Of a stretch of 64,000 bases of DNA, positions 35,401-46,077 are shown piece after piece; the stretch's first letter is position 1, and every line of letters starts with the position of its first letter. Made by a program: the position numbers and the translations under genes. Below the pieces are notes generated by a model, which saw only the letters and a list, made by a program, of their open reading frames with translations, was not told the DNA's origin and did not search any database. The stretch comes from Erythrobasidium yunnanense (Eukaryota; Basidiomycota; Cystobasidiomycetes; Erythrobasidiales; Erythrobasidiaceae): assembly GCA_001600175.1 (NCBI GenBank), contig BCJC01000001.1:372001-436000 (forward strand), written 5' to 3'.

Positions 35401-36006
35401 TCGTGGTCAATCCTCGGTATCTAAATATTTTCGGTATCGCGATCGGGCGAAATAAGGGGTAGGAACGAGAAACAGGGCGAGAAACAGAGAGTCAGCATAC
35501 TGATGATGACGAGAGAGTGAGAAGCGTGCGCACCTCGGTGTAGGCGCTCTGTTGCCATTGACGTAACCAAAGTTTGCAGCCTGTTGCGAGCCTGCAAAGT
35601 CTGCGCCGTGCATCCATGGAAAGAGAACTGCTTCTCCCGTCTTTGCTGTCGCGTGTGCATACACCATCTCTGCATACTGTGATGCTGTGATCGCTCGTAG
35701 AACGCAGTGGGGAGTACTTGCTGGATGCAAGGGGTAGTTGGCAGGGTTGTTCTGCAGGCCATGGCAGGGTAGCTGTTGCGAGGATGTTGACGCCGAATAG
35801 TAGTACTCTTCATCATCGCTATGCTCTCCCTGCTGTTGCTGCTCGTTGTACTCATCCTGCACGCTCTTGCTTGACTTGCTAGATGTTACGTGACATCGCT
35901 TCTTTGTCGGGGTAGCTCCTGCATTGATGGATGATGCTACTGCTGCAACTGCTGCTGCTTTGGTACTGCTCCCTCTGTACACTTGGGGGTGGAACGTCGC
36001 TGCCAT
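32453..36006 (-). CDS. PPS1: Dual-specificity protein phosphatase, Pps1-like
   Basis: Large two-domain phosphatase related to yeast Pps1, which acts on phosphotyrosine/threonine proteins around S phase. The first exon has FPWMHGADFAGSQQAANFGY, a family signature. The middle exons have FRNFRMQGPKYATISDIVVY and then VSRHS/IGNTFDVPWP. A serine/acid-rich insert precedes a first phosphatase-like domain with HCADGYTDSS, lacking the catalytic Arg as in the family. A second, active domain carries VHCRVGVSRSAT. A last short exon ends NLNHKYLGV. About 1,150 residues. Start at 36006 (MAATFHPQVY) preferred over 36036. The first domain probably serves as a scaffold. Confidence 0.88.
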
Positions 36007-37307
36007 GCTTGCGAAGGTTACTGCCCTGTCTTGCAATTTGTAATGGGGATAAGGGCGTGGGTGAATGTAAAGAGGGTGAAGTACGAAGGTTGCGCTAGTT
36101 GTAGGTTGATGTAACTACTACTGCACTACGCAGAGTTTGCGTCGTCGTAGAATGGAATAGTCTATCTCGTATCTCGAGGTTGGTGAGTCCCGCTCTGGCT
36201 AGTCCGGCTGCACAGTGCGTTCGCAGTTGATGTTGGTTCGAGGTCGTTGGTGATGAGATGGATTGACGAACACTGGGTAGTACGGCAGCCACGGAGGAGC
36301 CTCGAGCGTCGTGAGATGAGATGAGATTAGGGGTTGTTCGACGAGATGAGGTTGAGATTGAACCAGCAAGAAGATGAGATGAAGATGAAGAGGAAGTGTA
36401 TATGCAAAAGCTATTCGATGTCCTCTCTGCAGATGCGAAACTCCATACCATCCCTGCACGACTCCCGCAAAAATAAGCATATCGCACTCCCGTGCCGCCT
36501 GCCTGACCCTGCGACGCGTCTCGGGATGGGCAGCCAGGGGCAAGACGCGTGAAGAGGCATGAATGCAGTTATGCAACAACACAGCATCGCAGTAGCATTT
36601 GCATCGCAATAGACATCACAATCAACAAGCAGCCTTGCCTCTGCTTCTTCTTACCGTGTTCTTCGAGCGACCTCTCAAAGCACGCGTGTAGAGAGCATTC
36701 CTCAGCTAAGCACATCTGAGAAAGTGCACACCAACAAGCAAGCATCAACGTCGTAGATGTAGAGATAACAAGCACAGTCCTCGTATACACGCAAATACAC
36801 GACGAAGCACGGGAGCTCGGGAAGCCGAACCCACCCTGTTCGGGAAGGCGTGCCTGAAACATTCAGAAACAACAACAAGATTTGCATCCGACAAAGAGAG
36901 AGAGGGACCGGCGCTGACCGGACTTAGGTAGCAGATCTGCAATGCAATGACACTACTTATGACAAACGTTCTTCAGGATTTGCTTCTTCCTGTCGCCCGA
37001 ACGGAGAAAACTCCTGCCTGGACCCTACGCTTCGCTCTAGCTTGCTCATCAGATGGGCTGAAGCGTGCGTGCCGCCGGGCTTGGACCCATAGCATAAACC
37101 ATTCAGCACGCCCGAGCCCTCATGATTTTGTTTTGCCGAGTTATGATAAACCCAGAAATGACAGCAAGGAGGAGTGGCTAAAAAAGGAGGCTCCGCCTGA
37201 GCGCACACCTTGACAGCAATTGTGACACTGCTGAGATTGCTCGATGACCGTATCCTCTTTGTTTCGGGGACAACAAGCATGCAAGAATGTTACGAGCCTT
37301 TCATCGT
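36007..37307. other. Gene-free region upstream of PPS1
   Basis: About 1.3 kb. Contains GAGAT/GATGA simple sequence around 36308-36395. Short frames on both strands show no family features. Presumed PPS1 promoter and the 3' flank of the next gene. Confidence 0.5.
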
Positions 37308-38051
37308 CTACTCCTGTGCCTCCTTAGAAGCTGAAGCAGAAGGTGGAGGCGGAGGCGGAGGAGGAGGATATCGATCATAAGAACTGGATTCTTCGGTGGA
37401 ACGGGCTGGTCTTGTTGCCGATCTGTGCGAGTGTGCAGGTGGTCTGCCATGAGGTACACCGTAAGTGGGCTGAGATAACTGTCCATACCTAGGGTGACGG
37501 CCTTTGGTGTCCGTGAGATAGTTGAAGATTTCCAGAAGGTTTTTTGCGAGTTGGTGATATCCCGCTAGTTTAGGACGATAATAGGGGTCTGTATGTTTAC
37601 ACAATCGCTTGAGCAACCCCAGAGCCCGTACACGTATCTTGTCGATCTGCTTGTCGGTAAGCCTGTATATGAAAAAAGTCATAGCCATCTCTCCCATCTC
37701 TCCTATTTGTGGATTATCGGGATGTCGATAGTCTTCGAGTATTTTACGTATGCCGTCGAGTATTCCAAGACCTAGTAGTCAAAAAGAGGAGGAGCAGAGG
37801 GGCGGGATAATCGCATGCGTAAGACGATGCACCATATGACCAGCATCATCACCACGGTCAAGGGGACCCTCCCACTCACCAAATAGGTAGTTACCGTCTC
37901 GCTTCAGCAAGTTGAGGCTTCGGTCGAGGTGGCCGCACCAATCCTTCACCACGTTTCGAACATAATGAGCCTGTTCCTTTGACATAGGCAATGGATAAGG
38001 ATTGCCAGGATCTGTGAGATACCGATATGGCTTTCTGGGAATCGGCTGCAT
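37308..38051 (-). CDS. Conserved-looking hypothetical protein with Pro-rich tail
   Basis: Two exons, about 210 residues, no family named. The first half reads MSKEQAHYVRNVVKDWCGHLD and LLKRDGNYLFG; the junction to LGILDGIRKILEDYRHPDN is a clean GT..AG intron. The second exon has a helical region (YRLTDKQIDKIRVRALGL, YYRPKLAGYHQLAKNLLEIF), then a disordered tail with a proline run (nine prolines) ending KEAQE. No signal peptide or membrane segment. The helical part looks well-structured and is likely a conserved fungal domain. Function unknown. Confidence 0.7.
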
Positions 38052-38351
38052 GATGTGATAGCTGGGTGAGACTTGCCGTGAATCAGGGCAGAGTAGAGAG
38101 ACGACCTCGACAGAGATTTCACACCTTTTCCCTGGTCTGTCTAGGCGGTGTTTTTTGCGAGAGTGTGTGACGCACGCTCGACTTTGTCTGACAGGCCCCA
38201 ATATTCTCGCATCACTGCTTGGACTTCTCTGTTTCTGTGCCCAGCTTACATGTTGGTTGTCGAAGGGTCTAGCGGCGCAAGGCGAAGCTTAGGCTTCAAT
38301 AAGCTCGCTGGAAAGGATCTCATGAGTCGTTCCTTGTATTTAGCTTGCTGA

Positions 38352-39292
38352 CTAGCATATACAGCAATCTTTGTCCTTCCCATCGCCTGACTTGCGGCCT
38401 TTGGCTTCCATAGCTTGCAAAGTCGCATACCTGACTTTCTCGTCTTCGCTAAGCAGCCTACAACGCAAAGTTAGTCAGTATACACCTCACGTAAGCGATA
38501 GACGACTCTGAACACAACTCACCCCCTCTCCGCCCGCTTCTTCAATGCAAGCGCCGCACTTTTCCTCTCTTTCGCCGCACGCTTCGAGACTGACTTCTCT
38601 TCTTTCCGAGTAGAGGCCTGTGCGAGAGAAGGTATCCGAGCAGGCTTGCTGGTTGCGCCCGAGTTGCCGGCAATCGGACTCGTCGGCGAGTTTATGTTGA
38701 GTTTCGAGAAAGCTGCTTTGACAGGCACAAGAGATGGTTTACCAGCATTCGAAGAGGAGGAAGGTTTGGCTGTAACTAGATTGACATTCGAAGAGGAAGA
38801 AGCAGGAGTCGATGCCATGGTGCACTTGTGATGCTTCGGCTCTCGATGCGAAGGGCAGTATCCTTTCCCACATTTGTCGCACTTTATATCTGCCCAATTC
38901 CTATTCTCGCATCTCCCAAACTTGCATTGGTACTGTCCCTTCAATTTCTTGGCGTTTCCGTTATCCTCTCTGATGAGCCCGTTCTGCTGGTTCAGGACTC
39001 TACACCGTCCATTCTCGAAGTGCGCATCCATTGCTACGTTGATATCTGCGTTCCTGCCGCCATACTCTGAGACTGGGATTGCCTCATTACATAGCGGGCA
39101 GATCGTTGCCCGCACATCTTGCGCTGCAGCATCGTAGGCGGGACATTGATGTGATTCAGGAGTGCGATGCGAACTGCAGTAAGGCTTTGCGCAGTATGTA
39201 CAGGTAAAAGGGAGGAAATCGCCAAGATGGCACTCGGGTAACGAGCAGTGTGTCCCGAATGATTCGATTTGGGTAGGATGGACGCTGGTCAT
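38352..39292 (-). CDS. Double AN1-type zinc finger protein with CaaX-like end
   Basis: Stress-linked ubiquitin/proteasome adaptor type, about 290 residues, related to ZFAND2 of animals. The first AN1 finger starts CSLPECHLGDFLPFTC and ends SSHRTPESHQC; the second starts CKFGRCENRNWADIKC and ends SHREPKHHKC. A low-complexity middle and a basic Ala/Lys helix (KRAAKERKSAALALKKR) follow. After one intron the last exon reads LLSEDEKVRYATLQAMEAKG and ends KDCCIC. The final four residues C-C-I-C could act as a prenylation box, which animal ZFAND2B also has at its C-terminus. No UIM was spotted. Divergent from the histidine phosphatase gene. Confidence 0.86.
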
Positions 39293-39607
39293 GATAGTAA
39301 ATGTATGGAGCAGACCCAAGAAGCACAGATATCTGGGACAATTGGGTTGCGACTTCACTTGCGCGTTCGCTTTGGAATCTTCGAGTGGTTCTTGCTGACA
39401 CAACGTTGAAGGGAATTGCGCGTCGAGTATACAGATGTACTGCACTTAAGGATACTAAAGGAGCGTGTTGATACGGTGTTGTTAGATTTTAATGCTTGAT
39501 GTTGTCGTGTAAAGGCCAAGAACTAACGCTTTTCAGGACGAGTCTTACCGGATCATTCGGACAATTCAGGACTCTGCCTTAAGCTGACTACTACGAGAAG
39601 ATACACG
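39293..39607. promoter_or_regulatory. Divergent promoter region, AN1 protein and histidine phosphatase
   Basis: About 315 bp separating two opposite-strand starts. No specific motif identified. Confidence 0.35.
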
Positions 39608-41245
39608 ATGACCTTAACCCTTACGCTCGTCCGCCATGGCGAGGTGCGCTTGCAAACGATGACGATGGCCTGGAAATTGCAAGCTGAAATGTCCGATTTC
39701 CTGGAAACAGTCTACAGACAATCTGAAATCTCTGTGGGCTGGTGTGTGATGGCACTGATATGATCTGACAACTCCGACTGATGCTACGTACGGCTCGTTC
39801 AAGGCCATCGTGACGCACCCTTGACCACTCATGGTAAGTTGCACAAAGTCTGGCTTGCGTATATGTCATCTGATTGGCGATATGCAGGCATGAACCAAGC
39901 TCGTAGATTGGGCAAGTCTCTAGAGAACGAATACATCAGCAAGATTTACGCATCGGACCTCAAGCGAGCACACTGGACTGCTTTGCAGATAGCTACGCAG
40001 AACAAGAGCTTGTTAGCGAAGCTTGAGGAGTCAGATCAGAAGAACGGGAATGGTCATGCAGCCGACGTAGACTTACCATCGTCACCGTCGACAAGGTCGT
40101 CTAGACCTTCTTCAAGCTTGAATAAGGGTAAAGATGCTGCAGAGACGGTAGACCAGGGACAAGATGAGCAAGTCATTGCAGAGACAAGCGCCGGACCATC
40201 AAGTTTCGCATCGACAGATCGGCAAGCTGCACCGGAGTCAGCGTACCTAGATGATCATTCCTGCTCTTCGTCCGCAGCTGCTTCTTCTCCTGTTCCAGCA
40301 CCTTCTTCACCCTCTTCTTCATCCGGCATCTCACCTTCCGCAGCCCGTCTCCCAAGAACAGTCACCACGACTCCGCTATTACGAGAACAGTTCTTTGGAT
40401 CTGCAGAAGGCCAGAATTGGAGGACGGGATATGCGACGAGTAGTAACTCGCATCATAATAGAGCATATTGCTTTCCGCAGGGAGAGAGTCTGGAAGACGT
40501 ACATCGGAGAGCGAAGGAAATCGTCCAGAGATGTGTCGTGCCGTGGCTTGTGAAGAGTGCGCAGAATACGCAAGGAAAGAAGGAGCATGTCGTGCTGGTC
40601 GCGCATGGTATTGTGAGTCGCAGAGATCGCTTGTATGCTCGCTCGTTGGCTGATCAACAATTGCGATTCCCTACTCAGATGATTTCAGAGCTGCTATTCG
40701 CACTATCTAAGCTGCAAGACCCTAGTGCACCATACACGCGGCAGTCAGGTCATACGAATACAGGCTGGACGCGAATGACGCTGTCGTTTCCTTCGAACTT
40801 CAACGAGTCTTCCTCATTACCTTCACCTACCATACCCTCTCTGATGTCACCCAACCTCCCCTCAGCTTACGAGTCTGCGTCTTCCACATCCTCTTCTTCT
40901 TCTTCCTCGCAGAACCCGATAGGCTCTCTACCGCCCATCACTATTCGGAAAACACACACCAACCACACACATCATCTCGAAGGTTTAAAGCGCACAAAAG
41001 GCGGCGTCGGGTCTGAGCAATTCGATGCCCGTCAAAAAAGCTTGAGGGATTTCTTCTCGGGCGGCAGTACGTCCGAAGGCAGTAGTGAGGTCGACATGAG
41101 CGACACGCCTACTATCGTGAAGCCGATTCCGAAAGGAAGTGTGGTGGACTTAACGCAGGACGAGGAGATCAATGGGGATGGGAAAAGAAGTGTTAGAATC
41201 AAGAGTCCTGTCAGCCCGAGTCCTAAGAAGGGAAAACTCACGTAG
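39608..41245 (+). CDS. Histidine phosphatase (phosphoglycerate mutase-like) with PIP/SIM-like tail
   Basis: Member of the histidine phosphatase superfamily. The first exon gives MTLTLTLVRHGE with the phospho-accepting RHG at residues 9-11. STDNLKSLWAG and HRDAPLTTHG follow in small exons, then GMNQARRLGKSL and IYASDLKRAHWTALQI. A long Ser-rich insert precedes LREQFFGSAEGQNW, FPQGESLEDVHRRAKE and VVLVAHGI (second active-site His). An intron follows HGI. The C-terminal 70 residues are basic and disordered, with QKSLRDFF (41033-41056), a perfect Q-x-x-L-x-x-F-F PIP box, and VVDLTQDEE, which resembles a SUMO-interacting motif. The core points to phosphatase activity; the tail suggests recruitment to modified PCNA, which is inferred. 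Confidence 0.82.
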
Positions 41246-41435
41246 AGGCTCTTGTGGGGGAGGGGATGAGAAAGCCTATGGACCTGTCGTAGAATATGCT
41301 GAGCCTATTAGTCGATTAAAACGGCATGCTGTCGTAAAAGCAAAGGAGTGGGGAGTTGTTTGTAATCATGCCGTAATGTTACAATTGTGCTTGGCCCGAC
41401 TAATAATTACAACACTGATATTGCTTCCTACCTTC

Positions 41436-42378
41436 TCACAAGCTCGTACTAGCCTGAAACACGGCAGCTGCCACCTCAAAGTACCACCCTCTAAACAATG
41501 CTCCTGCTCCTTCCTCTCTCACCAGCCTCTGTGCACAGTCGATGAAGCCATCATAGTGTGCTACATTCGGCCGACCGGGACGGCTGACAGAGTGCTGGCT
41601 TATGCCAGCTAGCGGAGCTGCGCTCAGGCGAGCGAAGATGACGTTGAAGACAGTGTTGACGACTGCCAAGACTGCTGATCGCACCAAGATACTCGCGCGA
41701 CTCGGTTTCTCCAGTGTGGTGTTCAATCCTAGGAGCGATTCGATGTAGAAGAAGCTTGCATCCGTCCATATATTGGCACATCCAGATATGATGAGGGACG
41801 GAGTAAAGATATGTTTGAGAGGGTTCCTCTTCTCTTCAAAGGTCATCAAAGTCCCGACTTTCCCTCCAAAGATGGCCATCCGGTCTGCGAGGATTTGAAG
41901 TGGCAGGCCAAGCAACTGAGCAACCATTGGAATGAGCCATCGTGTTGTATTTGTGATTGGCTTTCCTTCGGCCGCAAATCCTGGAACCAGATAATGGTTT
42001 GCAGCTACTGCAGCTATAGTCGTCGAGAGAATAATGCCGGCGTTGAGCACGCTTGTACCGAAGCCTGTCGAGAAGATGGTCAGATATAGGATCGCTGCTC
42101 TGGTGAGACGCCAGCGCGATTCATTCACCTCGATAGAGGCCTCTCCACCCGTGATTCTTGTAGAGGATCTTGGACAAGCTCCAAAAAGCTCTAGGTCCAT
42201 TCCCAGATGCAGTGAAAGAAGATGATAGAGGAAGATGGTGTGCACGCCAGCGAGTAACGCAGGAGTATGCAGGATAGACGAGACCGGTAGCGAGAAGCCC
42301 GGCGCTTCCAGTGACGGTGAATATAGCTGTGCGCTCGCGAGGCCCAAAGCCGCCGTTGTCAGTTGTAGATGGATCCAT
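41436..42378 (-). CDS. Divergent mitochondrial carrier-like protein
   Basis: Probable inner- or outer-membrane solute carrier of the mitochondrial carrier superfamily, about 310 residues. Carrier-type signatures are HGWRGLYRG early and CAQRLVREEGAGALFRGWYFEVAAA near the end, with several hydrophobic helices (LTIFSTGFGTSVLNAGIIL, LIPMVAQLLGLPLQIL). The strict P-x-D/E-x-x-K/R motifs are poor, so it is a divergent member. Between LYRG and AAILYL the frame changes: either a very short intron of about 31 nt (42098-42128) or a 49-nt intron that would remove LYRG. The end is at 41436 (QASTSL). Confidence 0.7.
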
Positions 42379-43037
42379 TAATGTGTTGGTACAAGGAAGA
42401 GCGAGAGAGAGAGGAGGATGTCATCAGCACCCGGCAAATGACTGAAACCCTCAGGCACGTGGAAAGCGGTCAAGATTAGATTGTGGAGATGTAGTCGCTG
42501 ATTGTCTCCTGCAGACTGACTCAAGTAGAGCACAGCAGCAAGTATCCCTCCTTACTGCCCTGGACGTCGGAAAGATCAGACCTGCGAGCCAGACGTCCAA
42601 TTCCAAGAAGCGAAAACTCGAGTAATGGGACGGCACGGCGCACTCAGACGGTACAGAAGCATCAGCCTGTGCTTCTTTGGCCTCCTTACGTCTGGACGTA
42701 GTGTGATGAGGCAGCAAGAGACAAGCCTGTCTGCAATGCGAAGACGTCCAAATCTCGGCTATCGACCGCGTCACGATCAACTCAATTGACTGAGTTCCCG
42801 CATACTCGATTCGTTTTTCAATCAGATCCCATCGCTTCTCATTCTTTGCCTTTCTTCTGCCATTCGTACGCATCCCCTGCTAAGCTCGTACTCCTTCTAC
42901 TAGCCGCGTTCAGCTTGCTGATAGCCGTTGTGGTGGGTACGACGCAACGATGTGCAGCTGGCCTTCTTGCTGACACTTTGCTGGTCACAGCCATCGTTAC
43001 CAAGGCCTTCGCTCCTAGATCCTAGATACGCAACACC
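42379..43037. other. Spacer upstream of the MYND array
   Basis: About 660 bp holding the promoters of the carrier-like gene and MYND1. A 140-codon minus-strand frame (42451-42873) has no recognisable features. It contains the block shared with the MYND2 upstream region. Confidence 0.5.
42727..42800 (+). promoter_or_regulatory. Conserved upstream block of MYND1
   Basis: Shares CTCGGCTATCGACCGCG (42754-42770) exactly with the block upstream of MYND2. It also shares a GCAATGCGAA start, ACGATCAA and TTCCCGC in the same order. It lies about 240-310 bp before the ATG. It may be a promoter element or simply inherited duplicate sequence. Confidence 0.6.
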
Positions 43038-43920
43038 ATGGAGTATACAGGCGAAGGGTTCTATGAGGACTACCTACAGCAAGAGCATACTGGTTGGGAA
43101 GCCTGTAAACGTCAACAGAAGAGGAACATGAACGAAGAGATGACTGCTATGCTTACCGACATCTCAAGCGACTTCAGACGCTACGAATCCACTACTTCCT
43201 CTCCATCAGACTCAGCCAGCATTATCTTTGGCATCTATCACTCACCCATCTCTAAGGCGCATGTCAGCTCGAATGTCCGCAAGATCAAACCGGACGAATG
43301 CCAATTGACCGTCATAAAGGCTGCTGAATGGGCAGTGCCCGTGGGTCTCAGACAACCTAGTCCCGGAAGTCCTATGCTAGTGCAGGTGTCCATCTTGACA
43401 GAGTTGGTGCATGTCCTGCTGGGCTGGGATCCCTCTGCAGAGAAGGGCAAGAGAGATCCTATCGCTATACACCTCGAGGTCGATCTCTTCACGTATCGTG
43501 CACTCATCACCTTCGCTGAGAAGTACGGACTACGCTTCCGCTTCTTTCCTACGCCCGCACACTCGTGCTTCGATAAATATCGCGCACTGTGCGAACCGGC
43601 TAACCCGACGCCGACGAGAGAATGTGAAGAAGACCAGCTTCCAGGCTGTACTGTGAGCTTTGCAATGGGGAGGCAGCAAAATGGCAATACACCCCCCAAT
43701 CAACGCTATCACGTCGTAGCCTACTGTCCATCGTGCGCGGAGCTTCTGCTACCTGAGAAAAGACTACAGTGCAGCCAGTGCAAGATCGCCTTCTACTGCA
43801 ATGCAGAATGCCAGAAGAAGGATTGGCGAGAAGGATTGGCGAGCTCTCCACAAGAAGGAATGCAAGAAGTTCACCAAACTTATTGCTGAGGCAGACTGCG
43901 AGTATTGCAATAAGGCATGA
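43038..43920 (+). pseudogene. MYND-finger family protein 1, C-terminus frameshifted
   Basis: First of six tandem intronless paralogues. The start is MEYTGEGFYEDYLQQEHTG. SSPSDSASIIFGIYHSPIS follows, then HLEVDLFTYRALITFAEKYG and the MYND finger (CPSCAELLLPEKRLQC, CKIAFYC, NAEC). A 13-nt tandem duplication at 43817-43842 shifts the frame just after KKDW, replacing the last zinc ligands with an unrelated tail that stops at 43889. In the unshifted frame the family ending (LHKKECKKF, then YCNKA) continues to 43920. MYND fingers usually bind proline-rich peptides, and the final His and Cys are needed for zinc binding, so this copy is probably damaged. Confidence 0.8.
43817..43842 (+). repeat. 13-nt tandem duplication inside MYND1
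   Basis: GAAGGATTGGCGA occurs twice in a row. The paralogues have one copy. Thirteen is not a multiple of three, so it shifts the reading frame. Confidence 0.9.
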
Positions 43921-44499
43921 AGGCAAGGCTAGCAATGAGTTAGTAGCGTCAGTAAGGAGTACTAAGGCGGACAGACAGGTACGAGACTTAGGTGCGCAGG
44001 AGCTACAGCCAACAAGTTGCAGCGGAGAGAAGGATGCGGTCGTGCAAAATTTTACCTTCTTACTAGAAATCTATGTCGTATCGCAGAATGTCAGATGTCT
44101 TCTGGTTGATCTTCGTCGATCAAGGCGTTTCTTAGTCTTAAGCCGATCGATGCTCTGCTTCACGCTGAGGCAACACCACAGTACGCTTTCTCGACCTCAG
44201 CAAGCGTTCAAGCAGACTTGTTCTACCATAACTTGACCCTGTGCGCAATGCGAAAGACACCAAAGCTCGGCTATCGACCGCGCGCATTACGATCAAATCA
44301 AGAGAATGCTTTCCCGCTTGAGACTCTCCAGGACACTGACCATATCCTCTCCCCTCTGCTCCTCCTTTCACGTTGTCCGCTCGCAGACGCTGAGCTATTC
44401 CCAAGCCCTCGAGTTGCTGTCTGCCTCGACCACGGCAAAGTGCGCAGGCTAGCTATAGCTTCGAAATTTCTACTGACATAGGACGACTTTCGCAGCATC
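43921..44499. other. Spacer between MYND1 and MYND2
   Basis: About 580 bp. Holds the conserved upstream block at 44238-44312 and otherwise no supported gene. Confidence 0.5.
44238..44312 (+). promoter_or_regulatory. Conserved upstream block of MYND2
   Basis: Matches the block before MYND1, including the exact 17-mer at 44266-44282, and ends about 190 bp before the ATG. A looser match (ACGATCAA with nearby CCCGCTCTGAT) occurs before MYND4 near 47190-47210. Confidence 0.6.
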
Positions 44500-45369
44500 A
44501 TGGAGCATACTGGCGAGGGACACTACAGCGTATACGTCGAGCAAGAGCACACTGGGATCAATGCTCTCAGACGTTGTTACAAAGCCAACATGGCGGACGC
44601 GATGATACAGTGCTCAATCAACTGGAGTGACGGAATTGTCAGAGCATTCAAGCGCTATGATCGGGATACATCCTCCCCTTCGGATACGACTAGTCTCATC
44701 TTCGGAGCCTATCACTCACCAATTTCCAAAACCATCGTTCGATCCAATATCCACAAGACATCGTCAAACGAGTTCAGCTTGACGGTCGCAAAGCCGGACG
44801 AATGGGTAACACACACTGTTCCCGACGACGTGGTTTCCTATCCTATGATCGTTCAGGGTGCCCTATATGGCGAGCTGCTTGACGCTCTGTTAGCGATTGG
44901 CGATCCTCCTTATGGAGGACTGCTCGAGCCTGTTGCCGTTCATCTCGAGGCGGATCTCTTCACCTACCGTGCGATGATTACTCTGGCCGAGACATATGAA
45001 CTCCATCTTCGTATCTTTCCTACTCCCAGCCATCCTCACTTTGACAAGCATCGCATAGCTTGCGAGCAAGGACCAAAGTCAAGCAACGGAAAATACAGAA
45101 AGCCCCAGCATAATTTAAAGAGCAGTCTGGAAGGTCTACTGGAAGACACTCCGTCCCGAACTATGCGCTATCACGTCCTTGCGTACTGCCCAGCGTGCGC
45201 AAAGCATCTCCTGCCTGAAAAGAGACTCCAGTGCAGTCAATGCAAGATAGCCTTCTATTGCAATGCGGAGTGCCAAAAGAAGGATTGGAAGAATCTACAC
45301 AAGCAGGAGTGCAAGAAGTTCAGCAAGCTGATTGCGGAGGCGGATTGCGAGTATTGCAAGAAAGCTTGA
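44500..45369 (+). CDS. MYND-finger family protein 2, intact
   Basis: Intronless, 289 residues, the best intact reference for the array. N-terminal signature MEHTGEGHYSVYVEQEHTG. Then SSPSDTTSLIFGAYHSPIS, HLEADLFTYRAMITLAETYE and RIFPTPSHPHFDKHR. The C-terminal MYND zinc finger has CPACAKHLLPEKRLQC, CKIAFYCNAEC, DWKNLHKQECKKF and a last CEYCKKA. All ligand residues are present. Outside the MYND finger the 220-residue front part is not a family I recognise. No signal peptide or membrane segment, so cytosolic or nuclear. MYND fingers mediate protein contacts, so a regulatory adaptor role is possible; no enzyme motif (such as SET) is present. Confidence 0.87.
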   Translation: MEHTGEGHYSVYVEQEHTGINALRRCYKANMADAMIQCSINWSDGIVRAFKRYDRDTSSPSDTTSLIFGAYHSPISKTIVRSNIHKTSSNEFSLTVAKPDEWVTHTVPDDVVSYPMIVQGALYGELLDALLAIGDPPYGGLLEPVAVHLEADLFTYRAMITLAETYELHLRIFPTPSHPHFDKHRIACEQGPKSSNGKYRKPQHNLKSSLEGLLEDTPSRTMRYHVLAYCPACAKHLLPEKRLQCSQCKIAFYCNAECQKKDWKNLHKQECKKFSKLIAEADCEYCKKA

Positions 45370-46077
45370 GGAGGAAGCATCTGGGCGAGAGCGGAAAGCG
45401 GTCGCTTATGGTGAAAGCTTCTTTCTCTATTCGTATATATCGTTGTAGGAGGCTTTCGATTGTCAGGAGCAGACATCTTGGTAATAATGTCTCTTCACGT
45501 CAGAACGACTGATGCGACATCTTGCCTTATACCAAGCCTGAACCCTATCGTATAACAACATGCTGCACTTGCGATGTACAGTGGTGCCTTCAAGCTGCCG
45601 CCATACTGCTTGCTTCCCATCGGATCGCGACCTTGACCTCACCTTCCTCCTTAGCTGCCCCGGCTAGCTTCAGCACTCAATACAGCAGCATAGAGACTTG
45701 TGAGCGACCTCCTGCAGAGTATATCGTGTGCAAAGTCGTGCTGAAGGCGGCCTATGCGTAGGTCACCTCGTCTCCAAGGCCGTACCTGGGCTCTCGAAGA
45801 CATATATTCCCTGACGTCCAGAAAACCGGCTCTTCATAACGCGCACGACATAGCTCCCTAGCAAAATCAGGTCTCCCAGCAGCGTTTGCTGTAAGAAGGT
45901 CTTGGCCTGGAGTACTGGGCTCGCGCCGTTCACCTGTGCTCTGCAGGCGTGCGATTGTGATCAAGATTGAATAGATCTTATCTTCTAGTGAGTCTACCTG
46001 TAAAAGAAACATTTCGGATCAATCTCTGGCTTTGGGATCTGAACCGTGCTGACTTGGCTTATAAACTACGCAGTATC
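45370..46077. other. Spacer between MYND2 and MYND3
   Basis: About 700 bp without supported gene. The frame into MYND3 is open upstream from 45967, but the family alignment puts the start at 46078. Confidence 0.5.

Noticed and set aside
36308-36395. GAGAT/GATGA-rich stretch as a regulatory array
   Set aside because: Irregular simple sequence without a fixed unit; typical low-complexity DNA.
42451-42873. 140-codon minus-strand frame upstream of MYND1
   Set aside because: No family features, and it overlaps the block shared with the MYND2 upstream region, where the frame is not kept.
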